Shown one piece after another: positions 37,115-50,972 of a DNA stretch of 53,616 bases (the first letter of the stretch is position 1; each line of letters starts with the position of its first letter). The stretch spans positions 1 to 53,616 of the forward strand of contig JAPEVF010000298.1 of NCBI GenBank assembly GCA_029747585.1. Reading direction: 5' to 3'. The DNA comes from Pleurotus djamor. Lineage: Eukaryota; Basidiomycota; Agaricomycetes; Agaricales; Pleurotaceae. The position numbers and the translations under genes were made by a program. The notes beneath the pieces are model-generated. The model worked only from the letters and a program-made list of their open reading frames with translations, did not search any database and was not told the DNA's origin.

Positions 37115-37877
37115 CTACGATTCAGCTGCATTCTCCTTCATTTCCTTCGTGGGGAATTTGGCGAACATGTCTTTCAACTTGTCCACAGGGGCTGCGAGTA
37201 AGCCAACCAAGGTCTCGAAAGGTGGACGATCTGGTGCACCAGGATGGGTGCTAGAAAGGGCGTAAAAACAGACAGTGAGTTATAATTCGTCATATTATAC
37301 TCACCGAGTAGGAGCGAACTGCTTTGTCCGAGTGAACGAAGCGGCGGCGGTAGAACTGCCTTCCCCTCCAAGTTTCGGTTCGAGCTTGGGCAAGTCATGC
37401 TTCTCTTCACTATCGTTATGTTCGCGTAAGTGAGACATGACCTTTCCGATGCAATCATCATAGCTAGGTGTTCCCGGCTGGAGATCCTCGAGTTGATACA
37501 GCAACTTCTTGACGACCTAATTCCCGCTTCGTGAGTCGACTGTTGGCCATGTCAAAGTGGTTATGCCTGACCAGGTGGTCTTCACGGTCTTGATTGGTGA
37601 GTTTGAGACCCTCCTCGCCAAGGTGCTTCTCCATGAGAGGGTACACAACGATTTCCTCTCCGACCGCATGCCGAGCTACCTCCCAGGTCAGTTGTCGGGC
37701 CCACCGTGCTTGTGCATCGGCGTTGCCAGCGGCCTTTTTGTATTCTTCATAGTATTCATACATCTGTGAAATGTAATCGAGTCAGTAAACTACCTCTCAA
37801 AGGGTCGATCGACGACGAACCTCCTGATGGTCATCCTTGATGGCAGCCGTAAGCTTGAAGGTCGATGGCGTCGTCAT
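37115..37877 (-). CDS. Hemerythrin-like HHE-domain protein
   Basis: The start at 37877 reads MTTPSTFKLTAAIKDDHQE. A first intron leads to MYEYYEEYKKAAG, then WARQLTWEVARHAVGEEIVVYPLMEKH and DREDHL. A second intron is followed by VVKKLLYQLEDLQPG and VMSHLREHNDSEEKHDLPKLE. The spaced His and Glu residues (DDHQE, RHAVGEE, REHNDSEEKHD) are those of the HHE cation-binding four-helix bundle, which holds a di-iron centre. The C-terminus (DRPPFETLVGLLAAPVDKLK) is typical of the fungal subfamily. Such proteins are thought to bind oxygen, nitric oxide or iron; the role here is unknown. It has no targeting signal, so a cytosolic site is likely. Confidence 0.85.
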
Positions 37878-38996
37878 TGGTCTTGTTAGATGCGTCGAAG
37901 TTGGGATATGTCTGGTGATAATGGGGGAGTTTCGAGCGTGGATTGCTCCTTTAAACATAATTTGTAGCACCTCGGTAAGGAGATAGTTTATGAATCGCCT
38001 GGTGCAGGCTAAATCTGGCGAGGGGAAGGATGATGAAACCCATGACGAGAAGTATTGTGGAGTTGGTGGGTACCGATGCCTGCACGCCTCCTTTCGGGAT
38101 AGCTTATGACCCGAACCCGCATGTGCATCAAGCTCAACGTCTCGTTTACACGGCGCGAGGTCCGAAGTTAGGAGGGGAAATCAAGCTTCAAGCTCGAAAC
38201 CTCAGGACGTAGGACAACCCGCGGGGTGTACCCTATCCTATTTCTAAAAAANCAGCAGAGTAGTCGAGCGAGTAGAACGCAAGGCGAGCCGGGGGATTCA
38301 CTGAAAGTTGATGATCTCTGGCCCTGGACACAAATTGAGCGGCCCTAAGTGTAGAGTTATTTGGGAGAAAAGGCACTCAAGTTCTCCACCGGGTACAGAG
38401 TATAGGTTTCACGAAATACGAAGCGAATGGACACTGACTTACGATGACGCATCCGGAGACTTCGGTGCCTCCTGATTAGTCAGATAGGAGGAATGATCGA
38501 ACCTTCTTCCATGGTGGACCAGGCCTCCAACAGGCCTCCATGGTCTTTTGTCTACGCTCCGAAACTATTACTCTACTCAACTCAACTTTTCCTGAACTGA
38601 AACTTGCGAGCGGAACATCCTCGTTCTCGGTGTGAGAGGCGTCGATGATTATGGGGTCTTGGGATCAAAATGGGGACCGTGACGCAAATTCTGCCCATTT
38701 TGGTATTTTCTTCCCTTTGCCTTTCTTTTTCTTTTCTTTGTCTTGCTTTTCGCCGATGATTCATGTCCTCGCTTTGAACGCCTATGTTTTCCAGCGGAGG
38801 CGATGGGCACAGGGGTAACCGGGTGGGGCCATCACGAAGCTTCCGGAACTTTAACCACATTCGTCACCACCAGCCATCGCAATAATTCTCGGGATCACCT
38901 CCTTCAGACACTCGGATAAAGGCTTGCGACAAGTTACGGCATTTGACATTGGATCAACGACTTGCGGCGCTACGGACTCATATCAGACCTCGACCG
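37878..38996. other. Intergenic, 1.1 kb
   Basis: No gene supported. A low-complexity frame rich in Arg/Lys/Glu on the minus strand at 38582-38860 lacks support and probably reflects TTTCTTTTTCTTTTC pyrimidine runs. One N lies at 38252. Confidence 0.4.
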
Positions 38997-39599
38997 ATGC
39001 TTGGCCCAGAATCAGCAACCGACAATAACGAAGGCTCCTCGCCAACGCGCTCGACTTTGCAACCAGGGAGCAGCCTGGAGACAGGACGTCTTTACGCGCT
39101 GTTGACATATCGAGGCGACCTTGCATCGTGGAATTGGGCCTTCTTCGTGCCAGATCCTTCGAAAACGCCAGTAGGCTCTGGTGGCACCGTTTTCCACGTT
39201 ATCAACGACAACAAGAATCCCAACCGCTGGGCATTTGAAGCGGTCACCAAGGACATCGTGGCGTCGCCGCTGACAGTTGCGATGGTCCGACTGGGCGATC
39301 TGGAGAATTTGGGGGAATACGAGGGGGTGGTGGGGTCGGATGGGTTGCTATCGATGTTCAGGACCGTTGAAATCCCGCCGAAAATCGACGATGGCAGGGT
39401 GATCGACCGCCACGGTGCAGAGTTCAGCTCCCGAACGTGGTTTCTCGATGCGATAGCCGTTCTTCACGATTGCGGCGTCATAAATTGCGACGATGTGTGG
39501 CTTCTGGAGAGGGAGCTGAGGAGATGCGCGTTCACAGCCATGGACAGTTATCTGCAGAGCAAGGGTTGGACGGTGTACAATGCAGAGCGATGCTCATAG
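38997..39599 (+). CDS. Conserved mushroom protein of unknown function (200 aa)
   Basis: Single exon, starting at the ATG 38997 (MLGPESATDNNEGSSP); the frame is open a little upstream but without another ATG. The core, GRLYALLTYRGDLASWNWAFF then FHVINDNKNPNRWAFE, and the C-terminal part, FSSRTWFLDAIAVLHDCGV and LLERELRRCAFTAMDSYL, match a family that I recall as repeated many times in agaricomycete genomes without a known role. There is no signal peptide or membrane helix. No catalytic residues can be named. It is probably a small soluble globular domain. Confidence 0.65.
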   Translation: MLGPESATDNNEGSSPTRSTLQPGSSLETGRLYALLTYRGDLASWNWAFFVPDPSKTPVGSGGTVFHVINDNKNPNRWAFEAVTKDIVASPLTVAMVRLGDLENLGEYEGVVGSDGLLSMFRTVEIPPKIDDGRVIDRHGAEFSSRTWFLDAIAVLHDCGVINCDDVWLLERELRRCAFTAMDSYLQSKGWTVYNAERCS

Positions 39600-40167
39600 C
39601 ACACCTTTCGATGGGCCCGGCCGTCAGCCAGTCACATCGACGTTCTCCATCGCATACACGTTTGGTTGATGATTTACAATGTTGAAAGGGTTTACAAAGG
39701 GGCGTCGTATCGGCTTGTTTTTGCTATCTTGGGTTAATGCTACGGTTACTTTTACTCTCCAGATCTCGAATGTATCCCCCTGACTCAATTTTTTTTTTCG
39801 CGTACAGAGTGACTTGGTTCAGGCCTTAGGCCTTAGGTCCGATGTGTGCTCTTACTCGCTCGCGATGCTTTCGGGCTTCTCGAAAAGCCTAACGTCAACG
39901 AAAGGTAAATCACTTCAGGCTGCCTTGGTGCTTGGTACCACCTGCCATCGCGAGTCCATCGGGCTCCACCATTCCAGGAGGAACACATGCCAGATAGAAG
40001 TCGCAACATTGAAGCCGCAAACACGCAGTTGGCCCGAGTGCGCCGTATGATGCGGGCATCCTACGCCCCGGTGTTGGACCTCAGCTCAGAACCTCGTATA
40101 AAGAGGGCCTCGCCATGGTCGTTTGTGTATCCAGTGTCTCTTCATCTACTCAATTTACACATTCGCC
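39600..40167. other. Intergenic with promoter of the secreted-protein gene
   Basis: No gene seen. TATAAAGAGG near 40097 lies about 70 bp before the next start codon and is a plausible TATA box. Confidence 0.45.
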
Positions 40168-40952
40168 ATGATTTGGATCCTCCTGGCTTCATTACTCTCC
40201 ATCACAGTTGTTGCTTTCCCAGCCAACTTTACGACTAGTGCCCCGAGTCCAGACAATATCGTTCAGATTACCAGTACGACGAACTTTTGGTGAGCTTTCG
40301 CGTTTTCCTGCAGACTTTCACTCAACTCATTGATGAACGTGACTAGTATGATCGTACCACGGTGGGCGTCTCAAATGCGTGGTACCATTCTTCAAGCTCT
40401 GACGTTTCCCGGCCAGTGACCGACACGCGAACATTGGAGATAGTGAACATCCTGGAGGGATGCAGACCTACTGCTCGTCGGCAGGACACTCTGACCCAAA
40501 GCAAGGCACCCTGTCACCCAACTTCTGGCGTCAGGTTTCCTACAAGGTTGGGCATGGTCCGAAAGGTGGTAGATACGTTCAGCTCACTGGATGTATCAAC
40601 CCTTCGACTCTCGATCGGTTGAACCCCCGTGATGCTGGCGGCCAGTACGATTCTAGTGGTGGCGTCGGTGGCTTGGGAAATCCCCGAGGAAGCCAATGTC
40701 GTGGGTGAGTTGATGAAAGCAAATAATCATGCACGCGCTAATAGGATACGTGCCTAGGTACAAGCACTACGTTGAGCTCATTGAGCCAGCGGGCTTCAGG
40801 GCTTGTATTAAGTGCTGTGACGACACTCATGACTGTCCGCTCAACAAAGGTATGTGCTCAAACGCCAGATATATCAATGTGCCCCAACCCTTCTGGCAGA
40901 TACATCCGGTTGCGCCGCAGTCATCCCCGGAAATTACTTCAACTGTAATTGA
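40168..40952 (+). CDS. Small secreted cysteine-rich fungal protein
   Basis: The start MIWILLASLLSITVVAFPAN is a signal peptide. Spliced exons give FCMIVPRDRHANIGDSEHPGG, then MQTYCSSAGHSDPKQGTL, NFWRQVSYKVGHG, YVQLTGCINPSTLDRL, GGQYDSSGGVGG, YKHYVELIEPAG, ACIKCCDDTHDCPLNK and DTSGCAAVIPGNYFNCN. The second coding exon is tiny (ends CCACG near 40362) and a 50-60 bp intron restores the frame. The pattern of eight or more cysteines and the GQYDSSGG motif belongs to a widespread family of secreted fungal proteins without a known function. It is probably in the cell wall or medium. Family call is good; role unknown. Confidence 0.75.
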
Positions 40953-41156
40953 ACACCTTGCTCCTACATTTACGACTTGATGAACCCAATACCCACGAAC
41001 AATGAATGATGAATGATGAGCATTGGTCTCTCTTTGTGTTGCTCACGAACTTTCTTTCGCCCAACAAGATCCGTATATAGCAAGGGCTTTCCTGTCAGTT
41101 CCATTAAATACAGTCGGTTTCAATTCCACTCTCATCCGGAATAATCACCCCTCAAG

Positions 41157-43453
41157 TCATAGGGCTGAGTCGATTCCTTCAACACTAACGCGCCACCCGT
41201 CTCTGGGAAATCCTGGTGCGTCATCGTGGCTGCCTTCCCAACCTCTCGCCATGAAGGCTATAGCAAAAAGGAGAGATCCAGCACCGGGGAAGTAGGGCGT
41301 TGGTACCCTCACCCCACCAATTGGCATGCCGACGTCGTCAAACTGGAATAAAGGATGAAGAAGCCATTCCACTGCCTTTTCTGGTTGGCCGATCCTTGCC
41401 GCCGACATGGCTAACATTGGAAAGTCCCATCTAACTACTGTCATCCACTGACTTATACAGACATTCGAATGACTCACCCCCAGCAATTGGAAATGTTCCA
41501 ATGTGACCATGCCTTTTCTGTGGTGGCCTCAGCAATGCCTATATCAACGCCGACTGTTTTGGGAAGCCATCCATAAAGGCCTACCAGTGCCGGGTGGTCG
41601 TTCGTAAAGGCTGGATCATCCCAGAAGGCTGGCTCGATTCCTTCATACACAGAGTACGTCCCGTCATTCACTGGTAAAGCCGCGAGATTAGCCTTGACGC
41701 GGTCCCACGTACTAGGAACCTCCTCATCCATTCTCTCTAACCAAGTCCTCGCAATCGTCAACCCAAGATCCCAATACGCAAGCTCAAATGCGGCGTTTCG
41801 TGTCGCATTTGGGTTCGTGTCTTCACTCACCACGTACATCGGTGGTCCGAGATCAAACCTTGCCGTGGTCTCGTTGAAGAACGCGAAATCGGCCATCCAG
41901 TCAGCTGTAGCTCTCACGACATCTACCCATTTCTCTAAAGTTCCCCGTGTTGGAAACGCTCGATACTCGTATTCAGCAAAGACGAGAGGATGGGGTTGTT
42001 CCCATATTAGCAAGTTGTTGATTTCTCCTGGTGCTGATCGACCGGAGGGATCTGTCATCTTTGGCCAGCGTGCGCCGGCATCCCAGTGTTGTTGGACTTG
42101 CGCCCTGGCTATCGAACTCCGGAGAAATCTGGCGTAAACTCTTGACGATCGATGGAGGAGATCCCAATTATTCCATAAGGCCCAGTGGGCTGAATGCCAG
42201 AAGAACATTTCCATATGGAATTTCCCATACTAAGGTGTGTTATGTTGCATTCGTAGCAGAAGTTGGTTGTCCTCACCCATCCGTTGTTCACCAGCCCTGA
42301 CTTTCCGATGGAAGATCAACATCAGGGATGCAGCAAATCTCGAAGGGAATCTCGAGTCACGTACTTCTTGTGGTGGCGTGTCGCCAGCTTCGTTTACGCG
42401 CATCAAGTATCTAGAGAGGATAACTCTCCTCTGAAGTTCTTCCGCTCGTTGATCAGTCGACCCGGTGACAATATCCACAAATCCACTCTTCAACCAGTAG
42501 TCTTCCCAGGCGCTCTTAGAGGAACCGCGGATATCGTTATACGACGGCAATACTCTGCGCCTTGACAAGCCAAACCCGATGACAAATGAGAATGTCTTCG
42601 ATCGCTTCGTAGATGGCGTAAGGGTGTATCGGTGAGCGACCTCCGAGTCCCTTGTTACGGAGAACTGATCGCCACCAAGGGTTGTGAGGAACGTCGTTGA
42701 GTCCATCGTATGCGTTATCTCGGCTGCGATGCGACTATGGCCAGTTCCATGCAGGAGCTCTGTGGAGTGGTTCCCCGGCAGGTCCCATCGGCCTACAAAT
42801 GGCGCACTAAATTTGGCTTTCCCGTCATTCCACGGAAAGTCAATGAAGACCCCTAGTTGACCTGACTTGAGGAGGTCGGACTCGATGGATATCCCTATAC
42901 AATCCTCTTGTTGATGAGATACCGTGGTAACGGTGATCCGCCTTCCTTCCCACTCGAAGCCGCTCGACATCGTCCCAGTCCACATATCCACCTTCTGCGC
43001 CGTGTTTACCAAGTCACTCTCCGTAACCTCCACCACGCTCCCGTCGCGGTTTCGAAAGATCAAACCAAAACGACCCAAGTTGACTCGATTCGGATTGGAT
43101 ATCAACCATTGCTCGATGGCTGGGTCTCCGCCGTTGAAGTCATACTGAACTGGTCTCCCGTGGTTATCCCAACTTGTCCCTCGGTAATTCTCAGCATCCC
43201 TCATGGTTTTCCCTAGAGGTAAGCTATCGTTCTTCCATCCCCATGACGACATAATGGCGAATGGCTTGAACGTCTGGAGACCAGTTACGTCCGCACCAAA
43301 AGCAAAGTTGCCGTTTCCGACCTGCATTGGCGTGGTGGAACTGGATGCATTTCTGGTCGGATTGTAGCGTTGGACGATGCTTTTGCGATCGATTTTTCTC
43401 GCATTCGCGTTAGTAGTCAGATAAAGGAGGAGCGTGAGATGGCGGATTCTCAT
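41157..43453 (-). CDS. Secreted six-hairpin glycosidase (712 aa)
   Basis: Four exons join in frame: 43453-42365, a 24-nt exon (SGLVNNGW), 42229-41478 and 41430-41157. The start at 43453 gives the signal peptide MRIRHLTLLLYLTTNANA. An ATG at 43507 is also in frame, but GATATAAGC (43497-43505) looks like the TATA box and argues for the later one. Domains: an N-terminal beta-sandwich (TPMQVGNGNFAFGADVTG, IMSSWGWKND), then the helical barrel with KFHMEMFFWHSAHWALW, WPKMTDPSG and PGEINNLLIWEQPHPL. This layout is that of six-hairpin glycosidases related to GH65/GH95-type enzymes. Substrate unknown; secretion suggests attack on polysaccharide or glycan side chains. Confidence 0.8.
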
Positions 43454-43944
43454 GGCTTTCGACAGGTTACTTGACATACCCCATCGAACGGTCGCGCTTA
43501 TATCCATAGTCTATGTAGTTCTCCTAGTTTCCGCGGTCCGGGATCTTCTGGCTCACGCGTAAAGAAAAGGTCACCTGGACATCTATCTATTCATAGTACA
43601 TTCGGTGCCAGAGACCTTTCATCTCAGTTATAATGATGCTTCCAGCTACACACCACCATCTGTCGTCAACGATGATACTTCCTTTCGCTTGGATTACGCA
43701 CCCCGCAATTCGCTCTCCTGATCCTGTCCAACTTGATAGGGGCTGGCCTGAAACAGGATCCCCTAGCTGGATCTTACTCAATGCATCAACGTCAACAGTT
43801 CTAACGACTGGCGCGCAGCCTCTAGGACGTCATTCAAGTGGGAAATCCATTTGACTCAGTCGCACGGATATACGGATGTGCGAAACTGCCGGTGAGCAAC
43901 TCGCCACGGTTCAGTGACGTCTATCATCCAACCAGTACGCAATC
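43454..43944. other. Divergent promoter region
   Basis: 491 bp between the six-hairpin glycosidase and the short-chain dehydrogenase, which are transcribed away from each other. GATATAAGC at 43497-43505 is the likely TATA box of the glycosidase. Nothing else recognised. Confidence 0.4.
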
Positions 43945-45057
43945 ATGCCAGGAACTCTTACATGGCTTATTACTGGTAAGCCTATACATAGACAAGCTGA
44001 AGTGCCCGTATAATAACCATCTGTAGGTACAACATCGGGCTTTGGCCGACGTCTCGTCCAGTCAGCGTTAGCGAGAGGCGATCGAGTCATCGCATCTGGA
44101 AGGTCGCTTGAGAAACTACGAAACTTGAAATTCCAGGTGGACGATAGGGATCTCAAGAGTAAATTGAGTTTTCTAGAGCTTGATGTCACGTCCGGGGAGG
44201 AGATTATCAAACGCAAGATTGATGAAGCCGCGTCGATCTGGGGGCACATCGATGTGCTTGTTAACAATGCGGGGTTTGGGCTTCCTGGGTTGCTAGAAGA
44301 GGGAGGGTATGGATTCTCTTACAATCATTCAAACATACCGCTCACTCGATTGCTCTAGATCCGAGCGATTGAAATTGCAGTTCAGTACCAATGTGTTCGG
44401 GCTGATGGATGTAACCACGGCTACCCTTCCACATATGCGCAAGCGCAAATCTGGAACAATTGTGAACATTGGGAGTCGCTCAGCATGGAAAACAGATATG
44501 CCTGTGAGTGTCTCTCTCTGACTGCTAGGGCACGAGACGAAGATCCACATAATCCAGGGCTTGGGTCCTTACTCGGCTTCGAAAGCGGCCGTACATGGTA
44601 CAGACTTGCGATCTTTGTCAAATTTTCCATTAAACCTAACATTGGCACATCTGCAGTAATCTCAGATATCCTGGCCACGGAAGTCGCTCCATATAATATC
44701 CGTGTCATGTTAGTCGCCCCGGGAGCTTTCAAGACCGAAGGAATCTATGGGCAAGATTACTTCACGGGTAACCCCATTCCAGACTATGATGACATTCGGA
44801 AGGCGAATAAAACCCGATTTGCTTCCGTCTCTGGGACGGAGAAGGGCGATCCTGATAGGGCTATGGAGGCCCTAGTAGAGATCGTAAGGGGAGAAGGTGT
44901 GGCGAGGAATAATGGACGAGGGGAGGGTGATTTGCCTTCCCTGTTAGTTCTTGGAGACGATGCAGAGCGGGAACTACGGTCAAAGACCTCTGAGGTCCTC
45001 GATGTGCTTGATAAGTGGGTTGACGTTACCAGGAATGTTAGTTTCTTCCAGACATGA
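43945..45057 (+). CDS. Short-chain dehydrogenase/reductase
   Basis: The first exon is 31 nt (MPGTLTWLITG). An intron splits the glycine-rich nucleotide-binding motif, which continues as TTSGFGRRLVQSALARGD. Later blocks: LELDVTS, IDVLVNNAGFG, NVFGLMDVTTATLPHMR, GTIVNIGS with the catalytic Ser, then GLGPYSASKAAVH with Tyr and Lys of the YxxxK motif, and VMLVAPGAFKTEGI. Introns near 44308-44359, 44502-44554 and 44601-44659 restore the frame. The classical SDR fold with the TGxxxGxG motif indicates NAD(P)(H)-dependent oxidation or reduction of a small molecule. Length is normal for the family. Substrate unknown; cytosolic. Confidence 0.85.
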
Positions 45058-45476
45058 CGTTGAACCTTTCTGTCATTTTCCCCCCTGTGTACACACCCCT
45101 GTTAGCTCGACCTGATCTCATTTCCTTTGCATTTCCTTGCGCTCAGCGAACATCTTTACGTGCGTATTACATGGTTTACTGGAGCTGATTTTAGTCGTCA
45201 AGGAACCCACGGTGTGAGTCTCTGTTTGATGACACTGCAGTTAAGTGTCGAAACCCGCCAGAAACCGACCGACGCAAGTTGGGCAATGTCGTTTCTCAGA
45301 CTGAGAAACTCTGCAATGTGCATTGAATGTGCATTTCCAAATTCAGGGCTGTCAGGGGCTACATGGTGACGTAATAACTGTCCACAGCATCGTCGGGGCT
45401 GGACACCGTCACAGTTCGAACAAAACCACCACCTCTTCAGCCTGTCTTCATCAATAGCCAGATAAACAAACGAGTA
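45058..45476. other. Intergenic, Pil1 promoter side
   Basis: 419 bp with no supported gene. It should hold the promoter and leader of the Pil1 gene. Confidence 0.4.
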
Positions 45477-48400
45477 ATGTTTCGCTCAGCGGCGACAAAG
45501 ATCGCCCATAATTCGACATTACCGTCCTTGGGCGGTAACAAGGAACTTCGACCGTTGCAGGATCTCATTAACTTTGAGAAAAATTGTATGACATCGTGAG
45601 CTCAGGCATCTTGTTTGCTGTGCGGAAATGTGACTAGAGGACATAGGATACAACACATGAGCACTGAATTTGGTAAATCCGCCGACGCACTGCGGACTTG
45701 GGGTGCAGGCGAGGGAGAGGATCTTGGGGTGAACACATTGCTCTATCTTCATTTGAATTGCACACTAATCTAGAAATTTAGGACACATTGACTTCGTGTA
45801 CCTTTTTGCTCAGTGCCTTTTCTGATGCGCTCGCAACCTATGCGTCCGCACATAACGTCATACGCGCTTCTATGAAAACGATACGAACATCCGAAGAGAC
45901 TCTGGAAGAGCAAAAGCGCCGGCGCAAGTCCTTACACGCAAAGGCTGATGCTGCGGAACGGAAACTCAGCAAGATGAGTCCGGAACACAAGAGCCTGCAA
46001 GCACAGACTGATATTCTGAACCGCCTCCGGGAAGACATCCGCATCGTGGAAGGGGAGATCTTGGAGGGCGAGAGTCGGCTATGGGATGAAAAGAGACGTT
46101 CTGTGAAGATGTGGATGAACGTGAAGTGGACTGGGTTGGGTGAGTTATGTGAGAAAGGCATTGTAAGTCCATTCAGCGGTATCTGCACGAACTCGCCAAA
46201 CAAGTAGACAGATCGCTGCAGAGTATGGCAGATCCATCATCGCGGCAAGTTATCCTCCATTGTTTCTGCCGTCCTTCTCTAATAGATCCCATAGGAAATT
46301 CCTGAGTCTTACTCACAGCCTGGCATGACTCGTGTGCCATACCATGGTCATCAGCGCACCCAAATGCTCGTAGCGGAAGCTCGGCGTGGTATTGAAGGTG
46401 TCGGCGCCCCGGGATCCAACTTCACGCGACCCTCCATCGCACAGGACACGCAGTCGATCAACCAAGCAACACAGCTCCCGCCGTTACCACTGGTCTACAA
46501 TGGCGATGAACTTGAACTCAGATATGTTCCCCAGCAGCAGGATGACGGACCCCATAGCCCGCACATGTCCACGATGTCCCCTAGTCATATGGATACACGG
46601 CAAAATCTTGCCAATGACACCCCTCCCATGACACCTCACAGTTACGGACCGAATACACAACCTCCATTCTCTTATCCAATGCCCGCGCCGCAGCCGAGTT
46701 ACCCCGTCAGCAGTCCATCGCTTGGTTCTTCGTTCCTCTCACAGCCAGACCATGGTTTGGGTTCGGGTCATTTCATCGACGTTTCAGACTTTAGTACAAC
46801 AAGTTCGACAATCTCGAACGATACGGTCAATGCTGGGTCCCAACGCACCGCAAGTGTTGATGACTTTGGCGTCGGCATGGGGGGACCTACAGGCTCCGGC
46901 CCCAGCGGAGGTCGCTTCGCTACATTCCCAGTCAAGTCCAAGATGGGTACATCCCAGCCGATCGTGAACGAGCAACCTTCTAATGAAGGCATGCTCAACC
47001 CTTGGAATGCGGAGCAGGAACTCTATAACAATAACACCGACAAACGAGCCAGCATGGTTTCCGAAAGTAGCGTTGGGTTGGCTTACGATCGCAGCGACTA
47101 TGGGACGACAGTAGATGAACACGGGATGGACAATAAGCATGTCAGGTTCGGCGCTGTCAGTGATGTAGATGAGGAGATGCAAAAGCGTTTCCAGCAGCAA
47201 CAAACTCCCTCTCTACCAAATGTGTACACCTCGCCGACAGAACAAGCCTCATCGCTTTCCATTTCAACTTCAAGCTCGACAGACGGGCGCCCAAGGACTT
47301 CCGTTGATAAGACCACTGGGCCTTCATCACCCAAGTCGCCACATGAACCTCCCCCTCCAGCATATCAGTATCCTGTCGCTTCGATCACTGAGCGGGCTCC
47401 AAGCCCACCTGCCGATCCTGTGGAGGCGGAAAGAGAACTCAATGCGGCAGCTGCTCGAGAAGTTAGCCGCGAGTTCGATTCTCTCACATTCAAACCACCT
47501 TCGGTGAATGAGGGTGGCCTTGGTGGTCCAACTTCTCCCCCTGGTCGAAGCTCTCCTGCTTCCTTCAATTTAACAAGTTCATCACCCTATGAAACTGCAC
47601 CACCTGGTAGTTTAGAACGGGACCTGTCTGCTTCACCGCTACTTCCTCCTAACCCGGCTTTCGCAGGACGCGATCGCTCTGTATCACCTGGGATTCCATC
47701 TCGACGGCCCACCATCGATGTCAATACGATAAACGTCCAGCCAGCCACACCTATGACTTCCTCGTTTTCTCCTAGTCATGCTTCACCTATCTCAGCGTCT
47801 ATCGGTGCCAATCCTGTGGTTTCATCACCCAAAATTGAGCTTCCACCGGTTCCGAACGAAGGACTCGGGATTCCAGGTCATCATTTTGAAGGAGGCAATG
47901 ACTCCCGCGACGACCTCAGCCAACGAACCGCATCGCCCGCATATCGGACACCCCCAGAATACCATACTCCTCGTCTTGGGTCACGATCTGCATCAGGATC
48001 GGTGAGCGCAGGGGGCTCGCCACTTCCTTCTCCCGTCCCCGGGACCAAGACCATCAGTGCCGCTGCATTCCGTCGTCCGCCGCCTCGAAAAATGAGTGGT
48101 GATACGTTGAACAGTCCTCCGTTCGCCGGAGGGATTGGCAGTAACACCATTTCTGGAGGTACTGGGTTTGTCGACACTAGCCCGTTGGTGCTGAAGAAAC
48201 GACTGCCTGGATCTAGCCCTCAGCCTGGATTCGGCGGGGATCGTGCAGCTAGCCCCGTATCATCTGGAATCGGTGGCCCGAGAAACGCGTCGGGGTCTGT
48301 CAGTGCGGGTACAGGCGTTCCGTACTCGCATTCACAACTGCAACACTCGCAACTCCCAGTGGAGGGTGAAGATGATCAGTACGATTACATTAGTGCCTAT

Positions 48401-48547
48401 GTCGGCAGTCCGGGCGGGCCCAATGAGACGAATAGCCCCCGTACTGACTTTGGAAACCTGGGCAGAGGCAACGGAGGGGCCCCGGGTAGTCGAGAAGGCT
48501 ATGACCAAGGTCGGTTTACAACGAACTTGGATGAAGGATTGAGATGA
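45477..48547 (+). CDS. pil1-like: Eisosome Pil1-domain protein with long disordered tail (955 aa)
   Basis: Five exons join in frame: 45477-45595, 45647-45728, 45782-46162, 46212-46244 and 46295-48547. The Pil1/Lsp1 BAR domain (about residues 1-240) is clear: MFRSAATKIAHNSTLPSLGG, LRPLQDLINFEKN, LRTWGAGEGEDLGDTLTSC, LATYASAHNVIRASMKTIR, KLSKMSPEHKSLQAQTD and IPESYSQPGM. Pil1 proteins bend the plasma membrane into eisosome furrows. The intron at 46245-46294 has a GC donor (GCAAGT). The last 700 or so residues are Ser/Pro/Gly-rich and disordered, while typical Pil1 proteins end near 300-340. Many Ser-Pro sites suggest phosphorylation. A true pil1 ortholog may lie elsewhere in the genome. Confidence 0.9.
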
Positions 48548-48841
48548 TCATCGATCCTCCAAGTATGGACTTTGACTTTCCTTTTCAACTGTGTAAATGG
48601 ATTTGGATTATCACCGCTAGCTTCTTACTTCCTGGATTCTCTGTGACCTTTTCAATCGTATTGTTTACGCAATACCATCGCGGATCCATGCTCTGAACCA
48701 TACATCTAAAAAAAGTGGTGTCTAATTCCAACGTATAAGAAAACACGAAAACAAGTGGCCATTCATCGTAGATGACACATAAGCAAGTAGCCGAATGTCG
48801 TATAATGTAGAAGTAAGTAGTTCATTAGTATTCCGAAGTAA

Positions 48842-50757
<1,916 letters not shown>

Positions 50758-50972
50758 AGTTTGAGGACGGAAACAGTCGCGTACGAGGCAAGTACGAGGA
50801 AGAGAATCGGGATGGAGGTGACAAATGTCACGGTCACTTGGGGTATGACATTCACTCGACTCGTGACTCTCCTATTTAAGCGCCCCTAACGATCGTGCAC
50901 TTGGTCATCGTGCAGCTTTCTCTTTCTGGTCTCTTTCTCGTTCCTTCCATCCGCTCGCCCGCTCAGCCGATA

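Noticed and set aside
38582..38860. Arg/Lys/Glu-rich minus-strand frame
   Set aside because: Composition comes from pyrimidine runs; no start context, introns or family support.
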